Shown: one piece after another, positions 1 through 8,618 of the stretch
Position numbering within the stretch: position 1 is the stretch's first letter
How the letters are laid out: each line of letters starts with the position of its first letter
NCBI GenBank assembly: GCA_016210745.1
Contig: JACQTO010000142.1
Coordinates: forward strand, 1 to 64,000
Reading direction: 5' to 3'
DNA: 64,000 bases
Source of the DNA: Betaproteobacteria bacterium
Lineage (GTDB): Bacteria; Pseudomonadota; Gammaproteobacteria; Burkholderiales; SG8-39
Program-made: the position numbers and the translations under genes
The notes under the pieces: model-generated
What the model saw: the letters and a program-made list of their open reading frames with translations, nothing else
Database searches by the model: none
What the model was told of the DNA's origin: nothing

Positions 1-361
1 CCCCCGCTCCGGCCGTGCGATCTCGGAGCGCGAAGCGATGGAGCGAAGGGCGCGGCTGCAGCGTGCTCCCGCACTCGGTGCTTGCGCGCACCCTGTCGCG
101 GGCTGCCCTTCTCCCGCAAGCGGGGCGTTCCGAGGCGTGCATATGGGCTGACGCCCATTTACGCGAAACCAGCAATAGCTCGGTCAGGCGATCAGCATCA
201 CGGCGTATTATCGCTCATTGTTCTCGCCGCTGCGGTCCGGCATTGACGCGACGCCCCGCGCTGCCCGAGCGGAGGCCGAAGGTCGGTGCTGAAATTATCG
301 GGATTTCATGCCCCCGCTCCTCGCGGGGGCATGTCTTTGGAGGTTTGTTTCGAGAATCTTC
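1..361. other. left-end region without a convincing gene
   Basis: No reading frame here has recognisable protein features. The only clear structure is the hairpin at 307-333, listed separately. The remaining sequence is GC-rich and may be the edge of a gene or intergenic sequence cut by the window. Confidence 0.4.
307..333. terminator. strong hairpin, likely terminator after the cupredoxin gene
   Basis: A perfect 11-bp inverted repeat (CATGCCCCCGC, 5-nt loop TCCTC, GCGGGGGCATG) lies about 29 bp beyond the stop codon at 362-364 of the minus-strand gene. There is no long T-run on the minus strand, so termination is inferred from stem strength and position. Confidence 0.5.
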
Positions 362-2281
362 TTACCTTCCCGGCGGGCTTTGCGGGAAAGGCGAAACGTT
401 CCTATTGGCGGGCGAGCTGGTTTGAGCCGCCGTCGCGGGATTGATCTGGCCCGCTGTCAGTTGTTGCTTCCAGACATCGGGAAGATTCTGCACCCAGCCG
501 TTGTACACGACAGGGATGGCGAGAACACCCTGACCGCCCATTCCGGCGTTTGCCGTCACCGTGTCGTCTGCCACGGTGGCGGGCGCCGAGACGAGCAGGA
601 TCCTTCCGACGATGGCCGCATCGGACGCGTCACCGTCGTTGTTTGGATCGGGGTCGACTACGATCAGGCTGTTGGAGAACTTGCTCGAAACGTAGGCATA
701 GTATCCGCCGCCTTGCTTCGCTCCGAACTGCGCCCCATGGCAACCCGGATCGCAGGGAAGCATTGCGATCAGCCTGTCGGTCGCGGTATCGGCGATGGTT
801 ATGGTAGCCGTCAGGGTATTCGCGGTAACCAGGTATTTGCCGTTCGGGCTCACCGGCGTCTGGATCGGAAGACCCCCGACGGGGCCGGAGATGGCACCGC
901 TTATCGGATTGTAGTTCGCAAGCAGGTCGATCGTGCGCAGAACTGCGCCGCTATGGGTATCGATAACGGTGAGTGAGTTGCTGAGAAAATTGGCGACATA
1001 GTATTTGCTCGCGTCGGGCATCATCCCTGTTGCAATCGGATGTTCACCCGCGGGAACGATGTTGGCGACCGCGTTGCTGGGGAAGTCGAAAATCGTCGAA
1101 TCGGCGGAAAAGGCGTTCGGGGTGACCATCGTGTGTCCGTCATGACTCATCCAGTGGGCATGCGGATTTCCCCTGCCGATATCGATCCTTCTCTCGACCG
1201 ATGTGGCCAGAGGTGAAAGCTCCACCACCGAGTCCGCCGAGTCCTGGCCGTTTATCGTTACATGCACCTGGTCGGTGTCGACCCTGGTCATGACATGAGC
1301 CGGCGCCTCGCCTACCGAGATCCGGCGCAACAGAAGGCCGGTTTCCCTGTCGAAAACAGTCAGGCGGCTGTCAAACCATTCGGTTTGGTAGATGAGGTTC
1401 TGATTCCTGTCGGTCCACATATTGTGGGGATTGTTCATTTCGATTTCTGGCAAGGCCACTTTCCTCGTCGGCTTCCAGGTCGACGCGCTGACGGATGTCG
1501 CGGTCCCGGGCTTTTCCTTTCCCGCGGTCAACTCGAACTGCGTATCGATCCAGACTTCCCCGACGCCGGGTGTGGCGGGATTGAACAGTGGGGGAAGGGC
1601 GAGATCATTTCCATATCTCGCATTCAGTACCGCTGGCAGGTTGACTACGGCTCCACCGGTTATCCTTACATCGACATCGGGATAGGTCACATGCCAGGGC
1701 GCCGACTTGGAGAAGTCCTGCCAATTCGCCGGGTTGGTCGCAATGAAGAAGGTTCTCAATAACCTCGTCGCGAGGTCGCTGCTTGTCGGCACCGTAACGC
1801 CGGTGATCAATGTAATGCTCTCGCCGAGGTCGAGCCCAGGGGTCGCGGGGTCGTCGACGATCACCGCTCCCAGCATATAGGGGTGAATCTTGCAGAAGAA
1901 GACGTACAGCCCGGGGGTAGTCAACACGACCGACGCCGAACCCTTCTGCGATCGGGTATCGAAAGGCATACCCCGCGCGGCTGTCGGAAATAGCAGCGTG
2001 GTCATGGTATGCACGGTATTGGACCGGCCTTTGAATACCACTTCCGCTCCGACGAAATTCACAGCCGTTCCGGGGGTGATGACCGCAAGCGATTGAGTAC
2101 CCGCGATGGGGCCTGCGGTATTCCTGAACCATCGCCCCGGTTCATCGGTAAGTTCGAATATCACATCGGCTGCCGCTCTCGCTCTTGAAGCGTAGAGCGC
2201 AGAGGCAGCGACAGCGGTCAGCGATATAACGATGAGAACAACGAATCGCCAAGAACCTTTCGATATGCTTTGCATTGTCAT
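362..2281 (-). CDS. secreted cupredoxin / YVTN-type beta-propeller protein
   Basis: 639-aa exported protein. A signal peptide occupies about residues 1-37, with likely cleavage after ARA. Residues 38-145 form a cupredoxin-like domain with all four type-1 copper ligands visible: His91, Cys130, His133 and Met136 (the C-x2-H-x2-M loop of plastocyanin-like proteins). From about residue 260 the chain has repeats typical of YVTN/NHL beta-propellers, such as VTINGQDSADSVVEL and YYVANFLSNSLTVIDTHSG. AAGGAG lies 4 nt before the ATG. A periplasmic electron-transfer or copper-dependent role is inferred; no substrate is known. It is divergent from the Bug gene at 2631 and appears monocistronic. Confidence 0.75.
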   Translation of the reverse strand: MTMQSISKGSWRFVVLIVISLTAVAASALYASRARAAADVIFELTDEPGRWFRNTAGPIAGTQSLAVITPGTAVNFVGAEVVFKGRSNTVHTMTTLLFPTAARGMPFDTRSQKGSASVVLTTPGLYVFFCKIHPYMLGAVIVDDPATPGLDLGESITLITGVTVPTSSDLATRLLRTFFIATNPANWQDFSKSAPWHVTYPDVDVRITGGAVVNLPAVLNARYGNDLALPPLFNPATPGVGEVWIDTQFELTAGKEKPGTATSVSASTWKPTRKVALPEIEMNNPHNMWTDRNQNLIYQTEWFDSRLTVFDRETGLLLRRISVGEAPAHVMTRVDTDQVHVTINGQDSADSVVELSPLATSVERRIDIGRGNPHAHWMSHDGHTMVTPNAFSADSTIFDFPSNAVANIVPAGEHPIATGMMPDASKYYVANFLSNSLTVIDTHSGAVLRTIDLLANYNPISGAISGPVGGLPIQTPVSPNGKYLVTANTLTATITIADTATDRLIAMLPCDPGCHGAQFGAKQGGGYYAYVSSKFSNSLIVVDPDPNNDGDASDAAIVGRILLVSAPATVADDTVTANAGMGGQGVLAIPVVYNGWVQNLPDVWKQQLTAGQINPATAAQTSSPANRNVSPFPQSPPGR

Positions 2282-2630
2282 GGTTACTCCTTGCCATTTT
2301 TGGCGTGGGGGTTTTTCCTTTTCTTAGAAGCTCCCCTCCCGGTCTTTCGCTCGACAGCAGAGATGCGGCAGCGCTGGGCGCAAACCGCAGGGCGGTTAGG
2401 CCTTGACACTTTGCGCGGTTTTCGATGCAAAGAGGGAAATGCCGTTAGACGATGAGTTTCGGTATTCGCGAACAGGCATGGCGAGTGAGCAATCCGAGTC
2501 GACGATTGACATAACCGCACCGAACAAGTTCCACGCACGACGCATGCGGCGAGTGCTACCGCGTAGCTTGCGTGGGAATTTGCATGTCGTGCTAAACTAA
2601 AAAACGTCGATGTAACGAGGGGGAAATGCT
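2282..2630. promoter_or_regulatory. divergent intergenic region
   Basis: About 350 bp separate the divergent cupredoxin and Bug genes. A consensus -35-like TTGACA occurs on the plus strand at 2403-2408, but no good -10 follows at 16-18 bp. No convincing small gene was seen. Promoters for both flanking transcripts are expected here. Confidence 0.3.
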
Positions 2631-3608
2631 ATGAAGAAGACCGTGTGCGATGTCCTTCGCCTCTTCCTCGCGTGTGCATTGATTCTCGCTTGGGGCCAAT
2701 CGTGGGCGCAGAGCTACCCAGGCCGGACGATCAAGTTCGTGGTCGGCTATCCGCCCGGCGGAGCGAACGACACGCTCGCGCGCCTGCTCGCGCAGAAGAT
2801 GGCCGAGAATCTCGGCAACCCGGTTATCGTCGAGAACCGGCCCGGCGCCGACGGCATCATAGGGACTGAATACGTAGCCAAGTCGGCCCCCGACGGATAT
2901 ACACTCCTGACGGGGGCGAGCGGGCAGATGATTTTCAATCCCGTGTTGCGTGACAAGCTGCCCTACGATCCGATGCGGGACTTCATTCCGATCACCATGC
3001 TTTACTCGGATCCGCTGGTATTCGCCGTGCATCCTTCGGTTCCCGCCGCCACGCTAAAGGAACTGATCGATCTGGCCAAGGCCAGGCCCGGGAAGCTGTT
3101 CTACGCTTCGGCTGCGCCGCCGTTCCATGTGGCGATCGAGAGTTTCAAGAAACTGGCAGGCGTGGAGATCGTCAACATTCCCTACAAGGGCACGGCTCAG
3201 GCGGTCATGGCGACTGTCTCCGGTGAGGTGTCCGTGGTCATGATGACTGCCGGGTCGTTGATCCAGCAAATTCGGGCCGGCAAGCTCCGCCCTCTGGCAG
3301 TCACCGGCGACAAAAGAGACCCTACCGTTCCCGACGTGCCGGCCATGTCGGAGACCGGACTCGGAATGCGGGCCCTCAGTTGGTCAGGCATGTTCGCTCC
3401 CTCCGCAACTCCGCCCGCGATTATCGAAAAGCTCTATAGCGACATGGCCGTCGTACTCAAGTCCAGCTACATGAAGGAGAAGGTCGCGGCCATCGGCTAC
3501 GGAACGGCCGTACTGGGGATGGCGCCTGCCGAATTCGACGCCTTCTATAAATCTGAATTCGCGTACTGGAGTAAAGCGGTCAAAGATCTCAAGCTCAGCG
3601 TTAAATGA
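2631..3608 (+). CDS. Bug/TctC-type periplasmic solute-binding receptor
   Basis: 325 aa with a Sec signal peptide (about residues 1-26, SWA/QSYP). The mature start YPGRTIKFVVGYPPGG and the segment ENRPGADGIIGTEYVAKSAPDGYTLL are classic for the Bug (tripartite tricarboxylate transporter receptor) family, which binds carboxylates and related small molecules in the periplasm. A GAGGGGG ribosome site precedes the ATG. The stop overlaps the start of the acyl-CoA dehydrogenase gene (ATGA), so this is the first gene of catabolic cluster A. The ligand is probably the substrate of that pathway (inference). No TctA or TctB membrane subunits are present, as is usual for orphan Bug proteins. Confidence 0.9.
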   Translation: MKKTVCDVLRLFLACALILAWGQSWAQSYPGRTIKFVVGYPPGGANDTLARLLAQKMAENLGNPVIVENRPGADGIIGTEYVAKSAPDGYTLLTGASGQMIFNPVLRDKLPYDPMRDFIPITMLYSDPLVFAVHPSVPAATLKELIDLAKARPGKLFYASAAPPFHVAIESFKKLAGVEIVNIPYKGTAQAVMATVSGEVSVVMMTAGSLIQQIRAGKLRPLAVTGDKRDPTVPDVPAMSETGLGMRALSWSGMFAPSATPPAIIEKLYSDMAVVLKSSYMKEKVAAIGYGTAVLGMAPAEFDAFYKSEFAYWSKAVKDLKLSVK

Positions 3609-5938
3609 GCGACAGCCGGAGCGGCTCAATTCAAAATTGCACTCCCGCTGCTGGCGTCCCGGGTTTGTCGGATGCCGAGCGGGAGCTTCTGCGCGATTCC
3701 ATTCGGGATTTTCTTGGCAGCCGCTGGCCCGTGCAGCAAGCGGTAGAGCGATCAAAGGATGCTCAGGCCATTGCCGCGCTGTGGCGCGAAATGAGCGCGC
3801 AAGGCTGGACGGCTCTGGGCGCAGATCCCGCAGAAGGGGGCATGCGTGAGATCGCGCTCGCATTCGAAGAACTCGGTCGCGCATCGTGCCCGGCGCCGCT
3901 GCTGGGGGCGGTGGCTGCGAATCTTGCCCTAACTTCGCAGCGCGCGTCTTCGGGGGTCGCATCCTCGCTGCTCGATGACTTGCGGCGGGGAAAGGCTTGG
4001 GTCGCTGTGGCCCACGGAGCCTTCGATGGCGACCCGGCAGCCGGTCGCGTCGAGCTTGATAACGACGCGCGTGGCGTTAAGGCACACGACTGCACTCTGA
4101 ATGGGCGCGTGGCATTTGTCGAAGGTGCGGCGGGCGCCACGCATTTCCTCGTGTTTTCCGACGCGCCGGCGGGGGCCGCGATAGTGACCGCCGGCGCGCA
4201 GGGACTCTCCATCGACGAGACGCCGGGCCTTGCCGTGCCTGCCCTCTGCGAGCTGTCATTTCTTAGAACTCCGGCGGCTTTCCTCGCCATGTCATCCGAG
4301 GCGATCGAAGACATTGCGTTTGTGGGGCGCCTCGCCTGTGCGGCGCGCGCTGTCGGAGCCGCACAGCGGGCTTTCGAACTGGCCGTAGAGCACGCCAAGA
4401 TCCGCCGCCAGTTCGGCCAGTACATCGGCCAGTTTCAGGCCGTTCAACACAAGCTGGCCGATTGCCTGATGGGCCTGGACGGGGCGCGCCTGACCCTTGC
4501 GCAAGCCGCCGCGGCTCGCGATACGGGAGACTCGAACTGGCGAGCATTCGGGTCGGCCGCCCTTGCGTTCGCGGGTCCGTCGATTCGCGAAGTGTCGATA
4601 CAGACGCACCGCGCGCTGGGTGCAATCGGCTACGCGGAGGAGCATGAGGCGCCCAGGCACTTTCGGCGCGTGCACGCGGACCTCGCCCGTTTCGGCGGCG
4701 CCCCACGCGCTCGCGCGGAACTGGCGGATTTCGTGTTGGGCGACGAAGCGAAGGCGGCCGCTCCCGGCGAGGCCGGCGTTTCTCCGGTCAGCGCGTTCAG
4801 GCAGGAGGTACGCGCCTGGCTGGCAAAACACTGGACGCAGGAGCGGCGTTTGGCGCACGACCGGCGGCCGTTCGACAAACACGGCTGGGACCCCGAGTTC
4901 TCGCGTGTGATGGGCAGGGACGGATGGATCGGCGTCGGCTGGCCAAGGGAATTCGGCGGGCAGGGGCGCAGTCCATCCGAGCAGATCGCGTTCATCGAAG
5001 AGATGGCACGGGTGGACGCGCCGCATCTGGCGCATAACATCGGCGAGACCATTGTCGCGCGGGCGCTCTTCCTGTACGGCACGCCAGAGCAGAAGGCGGA
5101 GTATCTTCCCGCGATTCTTCGCGGCGAACGGTCGTTTTCGCTCGGCTATAGCGAGCCGGAGGCGGGTTCCGACCTGGCCGCCCTGCGCAGCCGTGCGGTG
5201 CGCGAGGGCGATGATTGGATCGTCAACGGGCAAAAGATCTGGTCGACGAGCGCCGACAAGGCGGAGTACATCTGGCTTGCGGTGAGAACCGATCCCGAGG
5301 CGAAAAAGCACGCCGGGATCAGCGTCTTCATGGTCGATCTGCGTACCCCGGGCATCGGCATACGGCCTGGTTTCGCGCTCTACGGCAAGACTTTCAGCAC
5401 GGTTTTTTTCGACAACGTGCGCGTGCCCTCTCATGCCATGGTCGGTGGCGTGAACAGCGGCTGGAAGGTCATTACCGATGCCCTGGCCGCCGAGCGAATC
5501 ATGATGGGCGCCTCGCGCAAGGCTCTCATCGAGCGCGCCTTCGACCACATGATCGCCTACATCAAGACGGCCACCGTGGGAGGCAAGGTGCTCAAGGATG
5601 ATCCCGTCGTCCGCGATCGGGTCGGGTCGCTCGCGGCGGAGATCGAAGTCGCCAGGCAGCTTCTCATGCGAAATGCGGTCATCCTCGAGCAAGGACGCGT
5701 TCCCATCTATGAAGCTGCCCTCAGCAAGGTTTTTTCGAGCGAACTGCAGGAGCGCCTGGGTCAGGCTGCAATCGACATTCTGGGCACCGGCGCTACGCTC
5801 TCGCGCGAGGCGGATTCGGCCCCGGTCGGCGAACTCGAGCAGGTGCTGCGCCACTCGCTGATGGGAATAATCTCCGGCGGAACCAACGAAATCCAGCGCA
5901 CGCTCATCGCGCAGCGCGGACTGGGGCTGCCGCGCTAA
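3605..5938 (+). CDS. double-domain acyl-CoA dehydrogenase (fused ACAD pair)
   Basis: 777 aa made of two complete acyl-CoA dehydrogenase units in one chain, about residues 15-380 and 395-777. The C-terminal half has strong family signatures (YSEPEAGSDLAAL; GGTNEIQRTLIAQRGLG near the end) and is probably the FAD-binding, catalytic half. The N-terminal half is more divergent. Cluster B has two separate genes for these halves, of 380 and 397 aa, adding to the same length. The arrangement recalls the alpha2beta2 acyl-CoA dehydrogenases of steroid side-chain degradation. It should introduce an alpha,beta double bond into an acyl-CoA. ATGA overlap with the Bug gene indicates translational coupling. 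Confidence 0.85.
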   Translation: MSDSRSGSIQNCTPAAGVPGLSDAERELLRDSIRDFLGSRWPVQQAVERSKDAQAIAALWREMSAQGWTALGADPAEGGMREIALAFEELGRASCPAPLLGAVAANLALTSQRASSGVASSLLDDLRRGKAWVAVAHGAFDGDPAAGRVELDNDARGVKAHDCTLNGRVAFVEGAAGATHFLVFSDAPAGAAIVTAGAQGLSIDETPGLAVPALCELSFLRTPAAFLAMSSEAIEDIAFVGRLACAARAVGAAQRAFELAVEHAKIRRQFGQYIGQFQAVQHKLADCLMGLDGARLTLAQAAAARDTGDSNWRAFGSAALAFAGPSIREVSIQTHRALGAIGYAEEHEAPRHFRRVHADLARFGGAPRARAELADFVLGDEAKAAAPGEAGVSPVSAFRQEVRAWLAKHWTQERRLAHDRRPFDKHGWDPEFSRVMGRDGWIGVGWPREFGGQGRSPSEQIAFIEEMARVDAPHLAHNIGETIVARALFLYGTPEQKAEYLPAILRGERSFSLGYSEPEAGSDLAALRSRAVREGDDWIVNGQKIWSTSADKAEYIWLAVRTDPEAKKHAGISVFMVDLRTPGIGIRPGFALYGKTFSTVFFDNVRVPSHAMVGGVNSGWKVITDALAAERIMMGASRKALIERAFDHMIAYIKTATVGGKVLKDDPVVRDRVGSLAAEIEVARQLLMRNAVILEQGRVPIYEAALSKVFSSELQERLGQAAIDILGTGATLSREADSAPVGELEQVLRHSLMGIISGGTNEIQRTLIAQRGLGLPR

Positions 5939-5998
5939 GGCGAGATTCGAGCGTGTTATGCTTTTTCGAAGCGATTAAGGCATGAACCGGAGTACTGC

Positions 5999-6775
5999 AT
6001 GAGTGAAAAATTGATTACCTATGAACTCGAAGGGCAGGTCGCTGTGATCGGTCTCAACCGCCCGGCGAAACGCAACGCGTTCAATCGCGACCTGCACAAG
6101 CAACTGCACGAGGCGGTGATGCGCGCCGGCGAAGAGGCGAAGTGCGGCGTGCTGTTCGGGCACGGCGAGGGTTTCTGCTCGGGAATGGACCTCGCCCAGG
6201 CGGCGGCAACCTGGAAGAACGGCGTGTCGCCGCGGCTGCCGTTCTACCGGACCTACGATTTCGAACTGATGTGCCGGGGTCCGATCCCTTTCGTTTCGGC
6301 GCTGCACGGCGCGACCATCGGTGCGGGCCTGGAGGCTGCCGCTTCCACGCACGTGCGGGTCGCGGATGAAACCGCTTTCTTCGGCCTGCCCGAGGGGCAG
6401 CGCGGCATCTTCGTGGGCGGTGGCGGTTCAGTGCGCATCTCCCGGCTGCTGGGTGTTGCGCGCATGACCGACCTCATGCTCACGGGCCGTTTGCTGAAGG
6501 CCGATGAGGCCGAGCGCTATAACCTCGTGCAGTACGTGGTGCCGAAAGGGCAAGCCCTGGCGAAGGCGAAAGAGCTCGCCGAGCGCATTTGCAAGAACGC
6601 GCCGCTTTCCAATTTCGCGATCACGAACAGCCTGCCGCGCGTTCTGGATATGTCCTACGACGACGGCCTGTTCGTCGAGCGGCTCATATCGGAATACACG
6701 CGCAGCCCGGAATCGATGGAGCGCCTGCGCGCCTTCCTCGACAAGAAAGCGCCGCGGCTGCGGGTCCCGGACTAG
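5999..6775 (+). CDS. enoyl-CoA hydratase/isomerase family protein (crotonase)
   Basis: 258-aa crotonase-fold protein of normal length. The oxyanion-hole region HGATIGAGLEAAAS and the segment FFGLPEGQRGIFVGGGGS carry glutamates at positions 112 and 132, aligning with the two catalytic Glu of enoyl-CoA hydratase, so hydratase activity is plausible. It would hydrate the enoyl-CoA made by the preceding dehydrogenase. It lies 60 bp after the dehydrogenase gene. A 216-bp gap with a structured element separates it from the next gene. Confidence 0.85.
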   Translation: MSEKLITYELEGQVAVIGLNRPAKRNAFNRDLHKQLHEAVMRAGEEAKCGVLFGHGEGFCSGMDLAQAAATWKNGVSPRLPFYRTYDFELMCRGPIPFVSALHGATIGAGLEAAASTHVRVADETAFFGLPEGQRGIFVGGGGSVRISRLLGVARMTDLMLTGRLLKADEAERYNLVQYVVPKGQALAKAKELAERICKNAPLSNFAITNSLPRVLDMSYDDGLFVERLISEYTRSPESMERLRAFLDKKAPRLRVPD

Positions 6776-6856
6776 GTGGCGCGGCCAAGAACACTCCGGG
6801 CTGTTCAACCTGGGTCTGGATCTATTTTGGTGTCGTTGCAAGTTTACTATTGACGG

Positions 6857-6980
6857 ATTTGGCGAAGGTTGTGTTTTTAGATTCGTCTCCCCCTTTCGTG
6901 TGGTTGCGTGCAACCGCACGAAAGGGGGAGATTGATAAACGGCAAAACCAGCTTCCTTGGTTCCGGCTCGTCCGGCTTAG
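6857..6980 (+). ncRNA. candidate structured RNA element, copy 1
   Basis: Upstream box TTTGGCGAAG, then a 22-bp hairpin (6886-6907 paired with 6910-6931, with one U-G wobble in plus-strand RNA), then a 3' module GATAAACGGCAAAACC followed by a CCGG-N5-CCGG mini-hairpin (6963-6966 and 6972-6975) and CTTAG. Copies 2 and 3 share the upstream box and 3' module but have different stem sequences that remain paired. The terminal TAG forms part of the AGGAG ribosome site (6979-6983) of the thiolase-like gene starting at 6992, so control of translation is possible. I could not match it to a known riboswitch class. Confidence 0.5.
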
Positions 6981-6991
6981 GAGAAACTGAA

Positions 6992-8161
6992 ATGAGTTTG
7001 CGTGACACGGCCATCGTGGCGTTGGCCGAAACCAAGATCATGGAAAAGAGCGATCGGGATGTCTGGGAGCTCGATGCCGAAGTCCTGGAATCCCTGCTCG
7101 ACCAGAGCGGCTTCGAGAAAGCGGAGATCGATGGTCTGGTTCTGGCCGGGCTCTCGAGCACGGCGGCCGGGGATTACTTCTGGGCGCAGACCACCGCCGA
7201 CGAACTCGGGCTCGAGCTGGATTTCTGCGAGTCGGTGCACGTCGGCGGCTGCTCGGCGACGGGTTGCGTCGCGCGAGCCGCCGCGGCGATCGACGCGGGG
7301 CTCTGCACCACGGCCTTGCTCCTGTTCGCCGATACCGGCGTGGCCGAATCCAATCGCCGCGACCGAAACTACCGTCGCGAATGGACCGATCCCTATGGGC
7401 TGCTGGGTCCGCCGGGTGCTTTCGGGCTGCTCAGCCGGCGCTACGAGCACCAGTACGGGCTGGATTACGAGATGCTGGGCAAGCTCGCCGTGACGCAGCG
7501 CGCGCACGCCGTGTTGAACGACAACGCGTGCGAGAAGCTGCGCAAGCCCATCACCATCGCCGACTATCTGAACTCGCGCATGATCGCCGAACCGGTGCGC
7601 CTGCTCGATTGTGTCATGCGCTGCGACGCGGCTTCGGGCCTGCTCATGACGAGCCGGCGCAGGGCGAAAGAAAAGGGCATCGACAAGTACGTCGTTCCCA
7701 TCGGCTATTCGGAGCGGACCAACTTTCTCGGGGGCGAGAACTTCGTCGATGTCACCCGCACCGGGCACGAAGTCTCGGGCAAACGCGCGCTTGCGCAGGC
7801 GGGCCTGTCGCTGAAAGACGTCGCTTCGTTTCACCCCTACGACGATTTCGTGATCGCGATCATGCTGCAGTTCGAGGCATTCGGGTTCTGCGGACGCGGA
7901 CAGGGAATCCCGTTCATCCGCGAGCGGAACTTCGCCTACGACGGCGATCTGCCCTTGAATACCGGCGGCGGGCAGATATCGGCGGGGCAGGCCGCGTGCT
8001 GTTCGCACAACCTGACCGAGGCCGTTCGCCAGCTGATGGGCGAGGGCGGGAAGCGGCAGGTGAAGAATACCGCCAATGCGCTCGTCACCGGAATCGGCTG
8101 GATCAACTATGGGCGCAACTGGGGCTCGAGCAGCGCCCTGATACTCGTACCTGATGCGTGA
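6992..8161 (+). CDS. thiolase-fold protein (SCP-x/Ltp2-like), possible acyl-CoA aldolase
   Basis: 389 aa, thiolase superfamily close to SCP2/SCP-x thiolases. The nucleophile-loop Cys is present (GGCSATG, Cys87). The usual C-terminal catalytic GHP motif is replaced by SAGQAACC (Gln333), and the second CxG cysteine is absent (region GIGWINYGRNWGSS). Ltp2-type steroid aldolases also depart from canonical thiolase residues and need a DUF35 partner, which is the next gene here. I infer C-C cleavage of a beta-hydroxy- or beta-ketoacyl-CoA, more likely retro-aldol. The start at 6992 is chosen for AGGAG at 6979-6983; the frame is open further upstream but runs into the structured element. Confidence 0.75.
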   Translation: MSLRDTAIVALAETKIMEKSDRDVWELDAEVLESLLDQSGFEKAEIDGLVLAGLSSTAAGDYFWAQTTADELGLELDFCESVHVGGCSATGCVARAAAAIDAGLCTTALLLFADTGVAESNRRDRNYRREWTDPYGLLGPPGAFGLLSRRYEHQYGLDYEMLGKLAVTQRAHAVLNDNACEKLRKPITIADYLNSRMIAEPVRLLDCVMRCDAASGLLMTSRRRAKEKGIDKYVVPIGYSERTNFLGGENFVDVTRTGHEVSGKRALAQAGLSLKDVASFHPYDDFVIAIMLQFEAFGFCGRGQGIPFIRERNFAYDGDLPLNTGGGQISAGQAACCSHNLTEAVRQLMGEGGKRQVKNTANALVTGIGWINYGRNWGSSSALILVPDA

Positions 8162-8168
8162 GAGAACC

Positions 8169-8618
8169 ATGAGCGAACCAACTCCGAAAGCGCTGAATAA
8201 CACCTTCGAGGTCAAGCGCACGGTCAAACCCTACAATTTTTCGCGCCCCTTCTGGGAGGCCACCCGCGAGAAAAAACTCGTCATCCAATATTGCCGGCGC
8301 ACGGGAAAATACCAGCATCACTCGCGGCCGACCAGCATCTTCACCGGCCGGCGCAGCGACCTCGAGTGGCGCGAAGTATCGGGAAAAGGAGAAGTGTTTT
8401 CCTGGACTATCGCTCACCGCGGTCCGCTGCCCTTTCAAGGCCATGAGCCTTATCTGGTCGTCTCGGTCACGCTCGATGTCGGCGTCAACTTCATCGCCAA
8501 TATGGTCAACTGTACCCGGGAAGAGATCCGCATCGGGATGAAGGTCGTTCCTTATTGGCTGCCGCTGCCTGACGGCACGCACCTTCTGATGTTTCAACCT
8601 GAGCGTTCGAGCAATTGA
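8169..8618 (+). CDS. DUF35 / OB-fold protein partner of the thiolase-like protein
   Basis: 149 aa. Start PYNFSRPFWEATREKKLVIQY is the N-terminal helix and rubredoxin-like part of DUF35 proteins; the OB-fold follows (EVFSWTIAHRG, VVSVTLDVGVNFIANMV, IRIGMKVVPYW). The usual four zinc cysteines are reduced to one (YCRRTGKYQHH), so zinc binding is doubtful. DUF35 proteins of this type form complexes with SCP2-like thiolases or aldolases. It directly follows the thiolase-like gene. An in-frame ATG at 8154 overlapping the thiolase stop is an alternative start. The next gene begins at the stop codon (TGATG). Confidence 0.8.
   Translation: MSEPTPKALNNTFEVKRTVKPYNFSRPFWEATREKKLVIQYCRRTGKYQHHSRPTSIFTGRRSDLEWREVSGKGEVFSWTIAHRGPLPFQGHEPYLVVSVTLDVGVNFIANMVNCTREEIRIGMKVVPYWLPLPDGTHLLMFQPERSSN

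Noticed and set aside
4292-5854. 520-aa minus-strand open frame opposite the double acyl-CoA dehydrogenase
   Set aside because: No domain or ribosome site; the plus-strand gene has clear signatures throughout.
6941-6980. GGCAAAACC core of the repeated element as a c-di-GMP-I (GEMM) riboswitch
   Set aside because: GEMM aptamers also contain GGCAAACC, but the required GACGCAAAGCC segment and the tetraloop-receptor layout are absent in all three copies. A covariance search would settle it.
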